This document shows positions 44,601-52,372 of a stretch of 64,000 nt of DNA, in pieces (the stretch's first letter is position 1; each line of letters starts with the position of its first letter). The notes under the pieces were generated by a model that made no database searches, was not told the origin of the DNA, and saw nothing but the letters and a program-made list of their open reading frames with translations. Origin of the DNA: Hassallia sp050875635 (GTDB lineage Bacteria; Cyanobacteriota; Cyanobacteriia; Cyanobacteriales; Nostocaceae); NCBI RefSeq assembly GCF_050875635.1, contig NZ_JBPAOH010000006.1:1-64000 (forward strand), in the 5' to 3' direction. A program made the translations under genes and the position numbers.

Positions 44601-46354
44601 TTACCCCTTTCACCCAATTCTACTTTCAACGACATCACCAAGCTTTCCCGCAAAGGGTCAATTGCCGGGTTTGTCACTTGAGCAAAGCGCTGTTTGAAAT
44701 AGTCATACAGCAAATGGGGTTTTTCAGACAGTACCGCTAGAGGTATATCATCCCCCATACAGAAAGTCGCTTCTTTCCCATCCATCGCCATTGGCTGAAT
44801 TACCATTTCCACATCTTCTGTGGTGTAGCCAAAAGCAATTTGATGTTGCAATCGGGATGGCGAAACCCCGCTCATACTCTCTATATCATTGGTTGTAGAA
44901 TGTCCGTTACCGTTGACTGCATGATGTCCGTTGCCATTACCATTAACAGACGATTCACCGACTAATGACTTCATATCTTGACGGTACTTTTGCAACCATT
45001 CTCCATATGGCTGCTGTTTGGCGATGCGCTGTTTAATTTCCCAATTTTTCAGCACCTCATGGCTTTCTAAATCCACGGCAATCATTTGCCCAGGTCCGAG
45101 TCTGCCTTTTTCGACAATATCGGCTTCTGGTAAGTCCACTACCCCAGCTTCAGAAGCGACAATGATATAGTCATCTTTGGTGATACAATAACGAGCCGGT
45201 CTTAAGCCATTGCGGTCAAGTGTTGCACCGACTTTCCGACCATCGCCAAATACCAAAAGTGCTGGACCATCCCAAGCTTCTTGCAGACCGCTGTAGTATT
45301 CGTAAAAATCGACAATTTCTGGGAAATTACTTAAATCAGGTTGATTGCGGTAAGCCTCTGGAACCATAATCATCAACGCTTCCAGTGGGCTGCGTCCAGA
45401 CTGCACCAATAACTCAACTACGTTATCTAAAGTAGCTGAGTCACTGTTATCGATGTGAACAAAAGGCTTGAGTTCTTCTAAGCGATTCTCCCATACTGGA
45501 TGATTCAGACATGCTTCTCGTGCCATCATCCAATTGATGTTACCCAATAGCGTATTAATTTCACCGTTGTGACCCAAAAGCCGCATTGGTTGCGCTAAGG
45601 GCCATTTGGGCATAGTGTTGGTACTAAAGCGGCGGTGATATACAGCCCATGCACTTTTATAAGCCGGATTTTTTAAATCGAGATAAAAGTCTCCCAATAC
45701 AGCAGAACGCACCATGCCTTTGTAGACAATTGTCCGACTCGACAAAGAGCAGATGTATAAATCTTCCCAAATGTGTTTTACAGCTTTGAAAATCAGACGA
45801 CGAGCAATATATAATTGTCGTTCCAATTCATCGCCACTTTTATCGGAAGCTAGCAAAACTTGTTCAATTTGGGGTTGATTTTCTCTTGCTTGTATCCCCA
45901 ATAAATTAGATTGCACCGGCACTACTCGCCAGCCCAGTACAGTCAATTTTTCTGACTCAGCTACTTCCTCAATTATTGTCTTACATGAAAGCGCTGTTTC
46001 TATATCTTGCGGTAGAAATATCATTCCTACAGCAATATTTTTGGTAGAAGTCAGTTCCACACCTTTTGTGGCAAACTCAGCTTGGAACAACTCCCAAGGA
46101 ATCGCTGTCAATATTCCCGCACCATCACCGGAATCTTGGTCTGCACTACAACCACCCCGGTGTTCTAAACAAGTCAAAGCAGCTAAGGCAATACTTACAA
46201 GTTCATGGCTACCTTGGTTTAGGCGATGGGCGATAAAGCCCACACCACAAGCATCTCGTTCTTCTACTAACCATCGAGGACCCTGGTAGTTACACCTTGA
46301 AGACGTATCCGAAAATGTCATTTGTTGGTCTTGATTCATGGGTTGATTATTCAT
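41624..46354 (-). CDS. glsF: Ferredoxin-dependent glutamate synthase
   Basis: Makes two glutamates from glutamine and 2-oxoglutarate with electrons from reduced ferredoxin; the main ammonium-assimilation partner of glutamine synthetase. 1576 residues. The Ntn-type glutaminase domain starts at Cys36 in ERDACGVGF, after a leader that is presumably removed. HRGGCSADQDSGDGAGI and the HRRFSTNTMPKWPLAQPMR block are plant-like Fd-GOGAT signatures and distinguish it from NADH-type GltB. The FMN domain has PGEGGQLPGTKVSPYIA and SGHDGGTGASPL; the 3Fe-4S Cys are in CIMARICHTNKCPVG. The C-terminal GXGXG helix domain closes it. An unusual Asn/Gly/His-rich insert (NGNGNGHHAVNGNGH, near residue 475) lies between domains. 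Confidence 0.95.
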   Translation of the reverse strand: MNNQPMNQDQQMTFSDTSSRCNYQGPRWLVEERDACGVGFIAHRLNQGSHELVSIALAALTCLEHRGGCSADQDSGDGAGILTAIPWELFQAEFATKGVELTSTKNIAVGMIFLPQDIETALSCKTIIEEVAESEKLTVLGWRVVPVQSNLLGIQARENQPQIEQVLLASDKSGDELERQLYIARRLIFKAVKHIWEDLYICSLSSRTIVYKGMVRSAVLGDFYLDLKNPAYKSAWAVYHRRFSTNTMPKWPLAQPMRLLGHNGEINTLLGNINWMMAREACLNHPVWENRLEELKPFVHIDNSDSATLDNVVELLVQSGRSPLEALMIMVPEAYRNQPDLSNFPEIVDFYEYYSGLQEAWDGPALLVFGDGRKVGATLDRNGLRPARYCITKDDYIIVASEAGVVDLPEADIVEKGRLGPGQMIAVDLESHEVLKNWEIKQRIAKQQPYGEWLQKYRQDMKSLVGESSVNGNGNGHHAVNGNGHSTTNDIESMSGVSPSRLQHQIAFGYTTEDVEMVIQPMAMDGKEATFCMGDDIPLAVLSEKPHLLYDYFKQRFAQVTNPAIDPLRESLVMSLKVELGERGNLLDPKPEYAKRLKLESPVLNTAELSAIKLSGFATAELSTLFEIAAGPDGLKAAVEALQAQAVESVRAGANILILSDKVSDGIGTEYTYIPPLLAVGAVHHHLIREGLRMKASLVVNTAQCWSTHHFACLIGYGAGAVCPYLALDTVRDWWLEPKTQKAMERGTITTFTLEQAFGNYRKAVEAGLLKILSKMGISLLSSYQAAQIFEAIGIGQDLLELGFYGTTSRVGGLSISELATEVLSFHCKAFPELTTKKLENLGFVNYRRGGEYHMNSPELAKALHNAVGMAKAENGASSKTVYDHYEVYKKYLQDRPITALRDLLDLQSDRQPIPLEEVESVTEIVKRFCTGGMSLGALSREAHETLAIAMNRIGGKSNSGEGGEDPVRFKVLDDVEDGYSPTLPHLKGLQNGDTASSSIKQVASGRFGVTPGYLMSAKQIEIKIAQGAKPGEGGQLPGTKVSPYIAMLRRSKPGVTLISPPPHHDIYSIEDLAQLIFDLHQINPKAQVSVKLVAEIGIGTIAAGVAKANADIIQISGHDGGTGASPLSSIKHAGSPWELGLSEVHRVLMENSLRDRVILRVDGGFKTGWDVVIGALMGGEEFGFGSIAMIAEGCIMARICHTNKCPVGVASQKEELRKRFTGMPEHVVNFFYFVAEEVRSLLARLGYRTLSEIVGRADLLKQREEVKLTKTRSLNLDCLLKLPDAKENRSWLQHEEVHSNGVVLDDELLADADIQAAIDKQSTVTKTWKIVNTDRTVGARLAGAIASQYGDNNFAGQINLIFKGSVGQSFGAFNLPGMNLILEGEANDYVGKGMHGGEIIIKPPANANYNPAQNVIVGNTCLYGATGGVLFANGKGGERFAVRNSKGTAVIEGAGDHCCEYMTGGVIVVLGKVGRNVAAGMTGGLAYFLDEEGGFPELVNREIVKLQRVITEAGEKQLQELIKAHGDRTNSPKAKMILQNWQEFLPKFWQLVPPSEADSPEANPQFIAEKQLSSV

Positions 46355-47090
46355 ATTTTATTGCTGATAACTTGAGTTATGAATTTTGCCACTACTGTGA
46401 AAAAAAATTTCTCACATTGAAAAATGCAAAAATAGAGAATTACCTAAAATTAGGAAAAAAAAATCTAACTTCAGGTTTATTTTTTGGTTCACCCGTGTTA
46501 AACTAATCGCGTTATTTTTTTTGTGTTTATTTTCTGGAGAATCAACAGTCTTTTATTTATATCGTGAAGCTATGTATTTCCTCAATTAGCTGTTTTTAAA
46601 TCAAAGTTACTTTTTTGGTATAGTCTTTATCGACCGACCTGGAACAAAACGGGTTTTTAAAGCTTCACTGTTTTTAAAGCTGAAATTCTTTATATTTAAC
46701 AATATTTAGCAGCGTATTACACTATATGCCCATTTGACAATTCCTAAATCTTTGTTGTTATGGAAATTTTGCGTTTCTACCCATTGCCACCTGTGTTACT
46801 ACCACCACTACCTCGCTTAAGTTGCAACCATCCGTAAGGATGGAAGACTTAAATTCAACTTTAATCACCAAGACTACCGCTATCGTCTGGTTGGCTTAAA
46901 GTGTTAGTCAACACACGGAAATTGCAGTGGTTTTGGTAGGTAAACTACTCGTTGAATTTTATAAAATACAACACTCCAAGATATAGATTATCACGTTGTA
47001 GTTCAAACTTGATGTCAGGATTTTTTGATATTAAGAAACATTAGTTAATTCATCTTGTCCGTAATAGTTTTCCAAATTACCTAGTAAGTT
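46355..47090. other. Intergenic region between divergent glsF and NAGPA-domain gene
   Basis: 736 bases, AT-rich. It should hold both promoters. A short frame at 46297-46506 overlaps the glsF start and is not supported. A hairpin CCATCCgtaaGGATGG lies near 46830. Nothing else recognised. Confidence 0.55.
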
Positions 47091-49157
47091 ATGGTGAAAA
47101 TGCTCAATTTTTGCCGAGAAGAAGACCGTAAAGCTATTGCTAATAAGGGCAATAGAAAATTTTTTTCAACTTTTGTCTCGCCAATAATTTCAACAGTACT
47201 GTGCTTATCTGCTACCTTTCCCACTCTTGCCCAGCAGTCTCCGGTAGAAGTAAAATTAGCACCGATTTTGACTCAACAGTTACCTCAACCTCCTTTGACA
47301 GGGGTGATCTCTTATGGTAATCAAATTTTCCTCAATGGTCGTACCTTACCAGGTATTTGGTTACAAAAACGTTCTAAATCAGGCTCATTTAGCACTTATC
47401 TAAGTGATGGGGCACTCAGGCAATTAGTTGGAGTAGATTTTTTAAACAGCAACAATCCCAGCAAACAGCCAGTACAGTGGTTTTCGCTTCAGACAAAGCC
47501 AGTGGTTTTAAGCAGCGTCTTGGCAGGAGGATATCGGTATTTAGATATCACTAATTTTGCAAAAACATCTCAATGGCAGATGCAAGTTAATGGCAACACA
47601 TTGGTGATTTCCACCCCAGTCGCAAAAGTAACAGATATTAGTCAAAGTCCACAATCTTCAACTGTTGGCGTTGCTTCTCTTCAACAGGCTCGCATCGTTG
47701 TAAATTTAGATCGCCCTACTGCTTGGCAAATTAGACAAGAGTTACCAATTAAAAAAGCGCTGCCACCCGACCCGGATACAGTCACCCCCAAAACCTCCGC
47801 ACCGCCAAATAGAGAGTGGATACTTACCTTAGATGGCATCGCCGATCCGGTTTTGCTGCAACGCTATACTCCTCCTGCACCAGCACCAGCACCATTACAA
47901 CTGCCAAATTTTCTCAAACAATTACCACCAGTAATAATACCAGCACCAATTCCGGAAACAACCCCGGAACCGATTCCAGAACCACTTATTCAACAAGTGG
48001 AAGTGGTCAACAACCAAACGATAATTCATTTGAGTGTCCCCTTTGGTCTAGCGCCCCGGATAAGTACTATACCAAACCCCGATCGCCTGATTGTTGATAT
48101 TCGCCCCGATGCATTAATAGAAAAAGATATTACCTGGGCGCAGGGGTTGCGCTGGCGACAGCAGATTGTCAATTTAGGCACAGAACGATTTCCGGTTGTT
48201 TGGTTAGAAGTTAATCCCCGCACCGTGGGATTAAAGCTGAAACCAATAATAACCAACCTCAATACTCTTACAGGGACTGCCCCTTTAATTCAAACAGCGC
48301 AACAATACTTAGCCGTAGCTGGAATTAATGGTGGTTATTTTAACCGCAATAATCGCTTACCTTTAGGTGCGATTCGTCGGGATAATCAATGGTTATCTAG
48401 TCCAATACTCAACCGAGGAGCGATCGCTTGGAATGACTCCGGACAATTTTACTTTGGTCGTCTCACCTTAGCAGAAACCTTAACCACCTCCAATAACCAG
48501 CAGCTACCGATTTCATTTGTCAACAGTGGTTACGTTCAAAGCGGTATCGCCCGTTACACCCCCGCATGGGGAACCTACACCTTCCTTACCGACAACGAAA
48601 TCATTCTCGTCGTCCAAAATAACCAAGTTACCAATCAATTCTTAGGCGGCAAAGCTGGTGACGCTAGCATCCCTGTCAATATTCCTCAAAATGGCTACCT
48701 GCTAGTCTTGCGCGGTAACGCCGTCAATAATGCGAATCTATTGCCCATTGGCACTAGCTTACGCATTTCCAGCACCACCACTCCCGTTGATTTTAGCCGT
48801 TACCCCAACATTATTGGCGCAGGACCGCTATTAGTACAAAATAATCAAATTGTCCTTGATGCCAAAGCCGAAAAATTCAGCGATGCCTTTATTGCCGAAA
48901 AAGCGATTCGCAGCGCCATCTGTACAACAGCAACAGGCACAGTAATGATTGCTGCCGTTCATAATCGCGCAGGTGGTGCAGGTCCCACCTTGACAGAACA
49001 CGCCCAATTGATGCAGCGTATGGGGTGTGTGAACGCCCTTAATTTAGACGGCGGTAGTTCTACCAGCCTGTACTTAGGAGGACAACTACTCGACCGTTCC
49101 CCCAACACCGCCGCCCGCGTCCACAACGGAATCGGTATTTTTCTCCAACCCCGATGA
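47091..49157 (+). CDS. Exported phosphodiester glycosidase (NAGPA) domain protein
   Basis: 688 residues. N-terminal hydrophobic segment at about 28-48 (FVSPIISTVLCLSATFPTLAQ) is a signal peptide. Residues about 60-330 are a beta-rich region with a Pro-rich linker (PAPAPAPLQLP, PETTPEPIPEP), resembling the AMIN-like modules that bind cell-wall polymers. The C-terminal 300 residues match the NAGPA domain: AGINGGYFNRNNRLPLGAI at the start and NALNLDGGSSTSLYLGG at the end, containing the conserved Asp-Gly-Gly. Family members cleave sugar phosphodiesters; here it probably works on exopolysaccharide or cell wall. Transcribed alone. Confidence 0.88.
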   Translation: MVKMLNFCREEDRKAIANKGNRKFFSTFVSPIISTVLCLSATFPTLAQQSPVEVKLAPILTQQLPQPPLTGVISYGNQIFLNGRTLPGIWLQKRSKSGSFSTYLSDGALRQLVGVDFLNSNNPSKQPVQWFSLQTKPVVLSSVLAGGYRYLDITNFAKTSQWQMQVNGNTLVISTPVAKVTDISQSPQSSTVGVASLQQARIVVNLDRPTAWQIRQELPIKKALPPDPDTVTPKTSAPPNREWILTLDGIADPVLLQRYTPPAPAPAPLQLPNFLKQLPPVIIPAPIPETTPEPIPEPLIQQVEVVNNQTIIHLSVPFGLAPRISTIPNPDRLIVDIRPDALIEKDITWAQGLRWRQQIVNLGTERFPVVWLEVNPRTVGLKLKPIITNLNTLTGTAPLIQTAQQYLAVAGINGGYFNRNNRLPLGAIRRDNQWLSSPILNRGAIAWNDSGQFYFGRLTLAETLTTSNNQQLPISFVNSGYVQSGIARYTPAWGTYTFLTDNEIILVVQNNQVTNQFLGGKAGDASIPVNIPQNGYLLVLRGNAVNNANLLPIGTSLRISSTTTPVDFSRYPNIIGAGPLLVQNNQIVLDAKAEKFSDAFIAEKAIRSAICTTATGTVMIAAVHNRAGGAGPTLTEHAQLMQRMGCVNALNLDGGSSTSLYLGGQLLDRSPNTAARVHNGIGIFLQPR

Positions 49158-49430
49158 GGGAGAGGGGGAGAGGGGGGGAGGGGGAGACAAGGAGACAAGG
49201 AGACAAGGGAGACAAGGGAGACAAGGAAGAGGAATTTCCCCCTTGTCCTGTGCCAGACGCCTCAACGTTCGTGACCTCCGCACGGCGCTGGCTCCCCTTG
49301 TCCTGTGCCAGGCGCCTCAACGTTCGTGACCTCCGCACGGCGCTGGCTCCCCTTGTCTCCCTGCCCCCTGCCCCCTGCCCCTCATTCCCCCACTCCCCCA
49401 CTCCCCCACTCCCCCACTCCCTTTCTTAAA
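49158..49430. repeat. Inverted G-rich/C-rich array with tandem 55-bp hairpin units
   Basis: Left part gggagacaaggagacaagg, right part cttgtctccctgccccctg and ccccactcccccactcc. In the middle are two copies of a 55-bp unit at 49247-49301 and 49302-49356 differing by one base (gccagacgcc/gccaggcgcc). A related hairpin is at 50773-50813. Confidence 0.9.
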
Positions 49431-49640
49431 GGTTAGTCAAAGCTTTGCTCTTACTTAATGAAGACTTGGTGTAGATACAGAAATTTCAGTAGTTACCGAT
49501 TACACCATTTAATGTGGTTCTGCTATGTTTGGCAAAGGTGAACTGAATTGCTTATTTTCACGGTTGCTACATTGCGCCATATTTTTTCATCAATGGTAAA
49601 GAGTACAAGCAATTTGTCATGTCTCCTAATGAGGTAACTT
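49431..49640. other. Intergenic region upstream of cupin gene
   Basis: Probable promoter region; no specific site is clear. Confidence 0.4.
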
Positions 49641-50090
49641 ATGGCTCAATTTTCTGAAACAACACAAATCAACACACTGCCCATACCTCCAGCCGGCACT
49701 CCTAGAGGCGTTGCTGCAACCGAGTTGCGTCCTTGGGGTTCTTTCACGGTTTTGGAAGAAGGGCGCGGATACAAAATCAAGCGCATCGAAGTTAAGCCGG
49801 GACACCGCCTTAGCTTGCAAATGCACCATCACCGCAGCGAACACTGGATTGTCGTTTCTGGTACAGCTAAGGTAGTTTGTGGCGATCGCGAAGTGGTACT
49901 AAGCAATAATCAGTCAACCTACGTACCTCAATGTACAACTCACCGTCTAGAAAATCCTGGTGTCATTCCTTTGGTGTTGATTGAAGTCCAAAATGGAGAA
50001 TACTTAGGCGAAGATGATATTGTGCGCTACCAAGATGACTACGCCCGTACTAATGATGAAAACTCAAAGACCGCTGTCAAAAGTAGATAA
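49641..50090 (+). CDS. Cupin, mannose-6-phosphate isomerase type II-like
   Basis: 149 residues. The RPWGSFTVLEEGRGYKIKRIEVKPGHRLSLQMHHHRSEHWIVVSG block is the metal-binding cupin motif 1 (HHHRSEHW), and VPQCTTHRLENPG is motif 2. It corresponds to the C-terminal isomerase domain of bifunctional mannose-1-phosphate guanylyltransferase/PMI and exists here as a stand-alone protein. It would interconvert mannose-6-P and fructose-6-P, feeding GDP-mannose synthesis, which could supply the mannosyl cluster at 31-39 kb; that link is inference. Confidence 0.9.
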   Translation: MAQFSETTQINTLPIPPAGTPRGVAATELRPWGSFTVLEEGRGYKIKRIEVKPGHRLSLQMHHHRSEHWIVVSGTAKVVCGDREVVLSNNQSTYVPQCTTHRLENPGVIPLVLIEVQNGEYLGEDDIVRYQDDYARTNDENSKTAVKSR

Positions 50091-50271
50091 TTCGCCTTTG
50101 TGTTTCTATCATATCTCGCAGGTCGCCCCGATCGGCTTGGAAGCCTGGACGCGGCTGTGCGTAAGTGTCGGCGTTCATAGCGGATTTTGGTGAGTAAAAA
50201 ACGTCTTTGCTAACTGGGCGTGTCAATCGCGATTGAAAATATCAAAGGTTTGCAAAGCAGCCTTAAATACT

Positions 50272-50302
50272 AACCCCATCTGTAATATGAAGATGGGGTT
50301 TT
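50272..50302 (+). terminator. Terminator-like hairpin before the IscA-like gene
   Basis: AACCCCATC (50272-50280) pairs with GATGGGGTT (50292-50300) and is followed by TTC. It lies 22 bases before the next ATG, so it may act as an attenuator or end the cupin transcript. Confidence 0.55.
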
Positions 50303-50323
50303 CAACTTAAGAACGTAAATTTT

Positions 50324-50653
50324 ATGATTGAACTGAGTCAAGCAGCCGTCAGCGAAATTGGGCGATTAAAATCAAAGCAGCTGCTGTCAAATATTTTCGT
50401 TCGCTTGGCAGTCAAACCCGGTGGTTGTTCGGGGTGGTTTTATGATATTTCTTTTGATGATGCGGTGAAAGATGACGATCGCCTCTTTGATTCTCACGGC
50501 ATCCGAATACTCATAGACCCTGCCAGCTTAGATTATATCAATGGTTTAATACTCGATTATTCAGAGGATCTTATGGGCGGTGGTTTTCGCTTTCATAATC
50601 AAAGAGCGATCGCTACCTGTGGCTGCGGCAATTCTTTCTCTATCAGTCAGTAG
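50324..50653 (+). CDS. HesB/IscA-family iron-sulfur cluster protein
   Basis: 109 residues, the A-type carrier fold. The three ligand Cys are present: one in KPGGCSGW and two in TCGCGNSF at the C-terminus. LDYINGLILDYSEDLMGGGFRF is the family block. It carries Fe-S clusters to apo-proteins. Several IscA-like paralogues exist in cyanobacteria and I cannot tell which this is. It lies upstream of the str operon but is separated from it by repeats and a promoter. Confidence 0.9.
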   Translation: MIELSQAAVSEIGRLKSKQLLSNIFVRLAVKPGGCSGWFYDISFDDAVKDDDRLFDSHGIRILIDPASLDYINGLILDYSEDLMGGGFRFHNQRAIATCGCGNSFSISQ

Positions 50654-50663
50654 ATAGTGGATA

Positions 50664-50840
50664 GTGGGGCATAGGGCATAGGGCATGGGGACAAGGGGAC
50701 AAAAAGACAAAAAGACAAGGAAAAATTTATCCGATTCCCATTACCCATTACCGATTACCCATTACCAATGACGGCAGGTGCCTCAACGGAGGGAACCTCC
50801 GCACGGCACTGCCTACCCAATGCCCCATGCCCCATGCCCT
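50664..50840. repeat. Low-complexity array with hairpin unit
   Basis: ggggcatagggcatagggcatgg and ggacaaggggacaaaaagac on the left, cccattacccattacc and gccccatgccccatg on the right. A hairpin unit GGCAGGTGC...GCACGGCACTGCC lies at 50773-50813, related to the tandem units at 49247-49356. Confidence 0.85.
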
Positions 50841-50855
50841 ACAACCAACAAATAT

Positions 50856-50886
50856 TTGACACAAAACCCCCAGAAAACGATATAAT
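50856..50886 (+). promoter_or_regulatory. Predicted sigma-70-type promoter of the str operon
   Basis: TTGACA (50856-50861) and TATAAT (50881-50886), 19 bases apart, 52 bases before rpsL. Both hexamers are exact consensus; the spacer is slightly long. Confidence 0.7.
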
Positions 50887-50937
50887 AAGGATTTGTTGAA
50901 AACTTAGACCTTAAAGCAGCTTCACGCGCTGTAACTC

Positions 50938-51321
50938 ATGCCAACCATACAGCAGCTCATCCGAACTGAACGCGAAAAAGCGCGTCAGAAAACCAAGTCC
51001 CCAGCTCTGAAGCAATGCCCTCAACGTCGAGGCGTTTGTACAAGAGTATACACAACTACACCGAAAAAACCGAACTCAGCTCTACGTAAAGTAGCACGGG
51101 TACGACTGACTTCGGGATTTGAAGTCACAGCTTACATTCCCGGAATTGGTCACAACCTGCAAGAGCATTCCGTTGTGATGATTCGTGGCGGTCGGGTCAA
51201 GGACTTACCAGGCGTGAGATACCACATAATTCGTGGCACCTTAGATACAGCCGGAGTCAAAGACCGCAAGCAAGGTCGTTCCAAATACGGAACCAAGCGT
51301 CCGAAAGAAGCGAAAAAATAG
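50938..51321 (+). CDS. rpsL: 30S ribosomal protein S12
   Basis: 127 residues. The conserved loops [16 protein letters not shown] and [17 protein letters not shown], which shape the decoding centre and are sites of streptomycin resistance, are intact and carry wild-type-looking residues. First gene of the str/S10 cluster, directly behind a consensus promoter. Confidence 0.98.
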
Positions 51322-51719
51322 AATGATAGTTAATTAATCGCATTAAATAGCGATTAATTGCTTCAGCTTTGTGTATAGCGCCAAAAAACGGTTAACGTTA
51401 GTGTAGACGTAAAGCAGCTTCCCCAAGGGTATGCTTGTTTGCCGGAGGCTTGCTCAGAAACGGCAGCCATCAGAGATGGTAGCTAGTTTAGGTGAAATCA
51501 AGTTAAATTGGTAAAGCTTCCACCTACACCCGGTGCGTGCAGGATTTTTTAGAATGCTGAAGAGCGACAGCAGCATTTTAATTTTGTTTGATATTAAGGT
51601 ATATAATATTGTCGCCTTGTTGTGTCAAGTTTTGGGCAACAAGTTAAGTTGAGAGAGCGTCGCAGCGATCGCATGTAACGCATATAATCTGGTTCGCAAA
51701 TCCGAAGTAAGGGTAAAGT
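51322..51719. other. Unusually long rpsL-rpsG spacer with hairpins
   Basis: 398 bases where compact str operons have a short gap. A hairpin CCATC-aga-GATGG lies near 51470 and a terminator-like hairpin at 51553-51577. This suggests attenuation or a separate promoter for rpsG. Confidence 0.55.
51553..51590 (+). terminator. Terminator-like hairpin between rpsL and rpsG
   Basis: AATGCTG (51553-51559) pairs with CAGCATT (51571-51577), followed by TTAATTTTGTTTG. Weak stem; could be an attenuator. Confidence 0.5.
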
Positions 51720-52190
51720 ATGTCTCGTCGTGGTGTTATTAAAAAGCGCCCAGTTCCGTCTGACTCCGTGTATAACAGTCGTCTTGTTAGCATGATAATT
51801 CGGCGGATAATGCGTCATGGCAAGAAATCACTTGCCGCCCGGATTGTTTATGATGCTTTAAAAACAATTGAGGAACGCACTGGAGCGAATGCCTTAGAAA
51901 CCTTTGAAAGAGCAGTGCGAAATGCAACGCCTTTAGTAGAAGTAAAAGCTCGTCGGGTTGGTGGAGCAACCTATCAAGTACCGATGGAAGTACGTAATGA
52001 TCGCGGTACCACCCTAGCATTGCGCTGGCTGGTGCAGTTTTCAAGGGCTAGACCCGGACGCACAATGGCAAGCAGACTGGCAAATGAATTAATGGATGCT
52101 GCCAACGAAACCGGAAACGCCATTCGCAAACGCGAAGAAACGCACCGGATGGCTGAAGCTAACAAAGCTTTTGCTCACTATCGTTACTAA
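51720..52190 (+). CDS. rpsG: 30S ribosomal protein S7
   Basis: 156 residues, typical. MSRRGVIKKRPVPSD, then RRIMRHGKKSLAARIVYDAL and NATPLVEVKARRVGGATYQVP (the rRNA-binding arm), then RLANELMDAANETGNAIRKREETHRMAEANKAFAHYR at the end. S7 nucleates the 30S head. It is followed after 182 bases by fusA. Confidence 0.98.
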   Translation: MSRRGVIKKRPVPSDSVYNSRLVSMIIRRIMRHGKKSLAARIVYDALKTIEERTGANALETFERAVRNATPLVEVKARRVGGATYQVPMEVRNDRGTTLALRWLVQFSRARPGRTMASRLANELMDAANETGNAIRKREETHRMAEANKAFAHYRY

Positions 52191-52372
52191 CTGGCATTCT
52201 TACCTGTGTTACATAACAGGATGCCTAAACTACGTAGAGAACCGATATATCGCTAGTAAAAAAGCGGTATATCGTGGATTTCTATAAAAAAAGGCGGTTT
52301 TCCGTAAAAGTATACAAACTTAACAAAGTGTAATATACAAGATATCATGAGGCGAAAACTTAGGAGGCAGCT

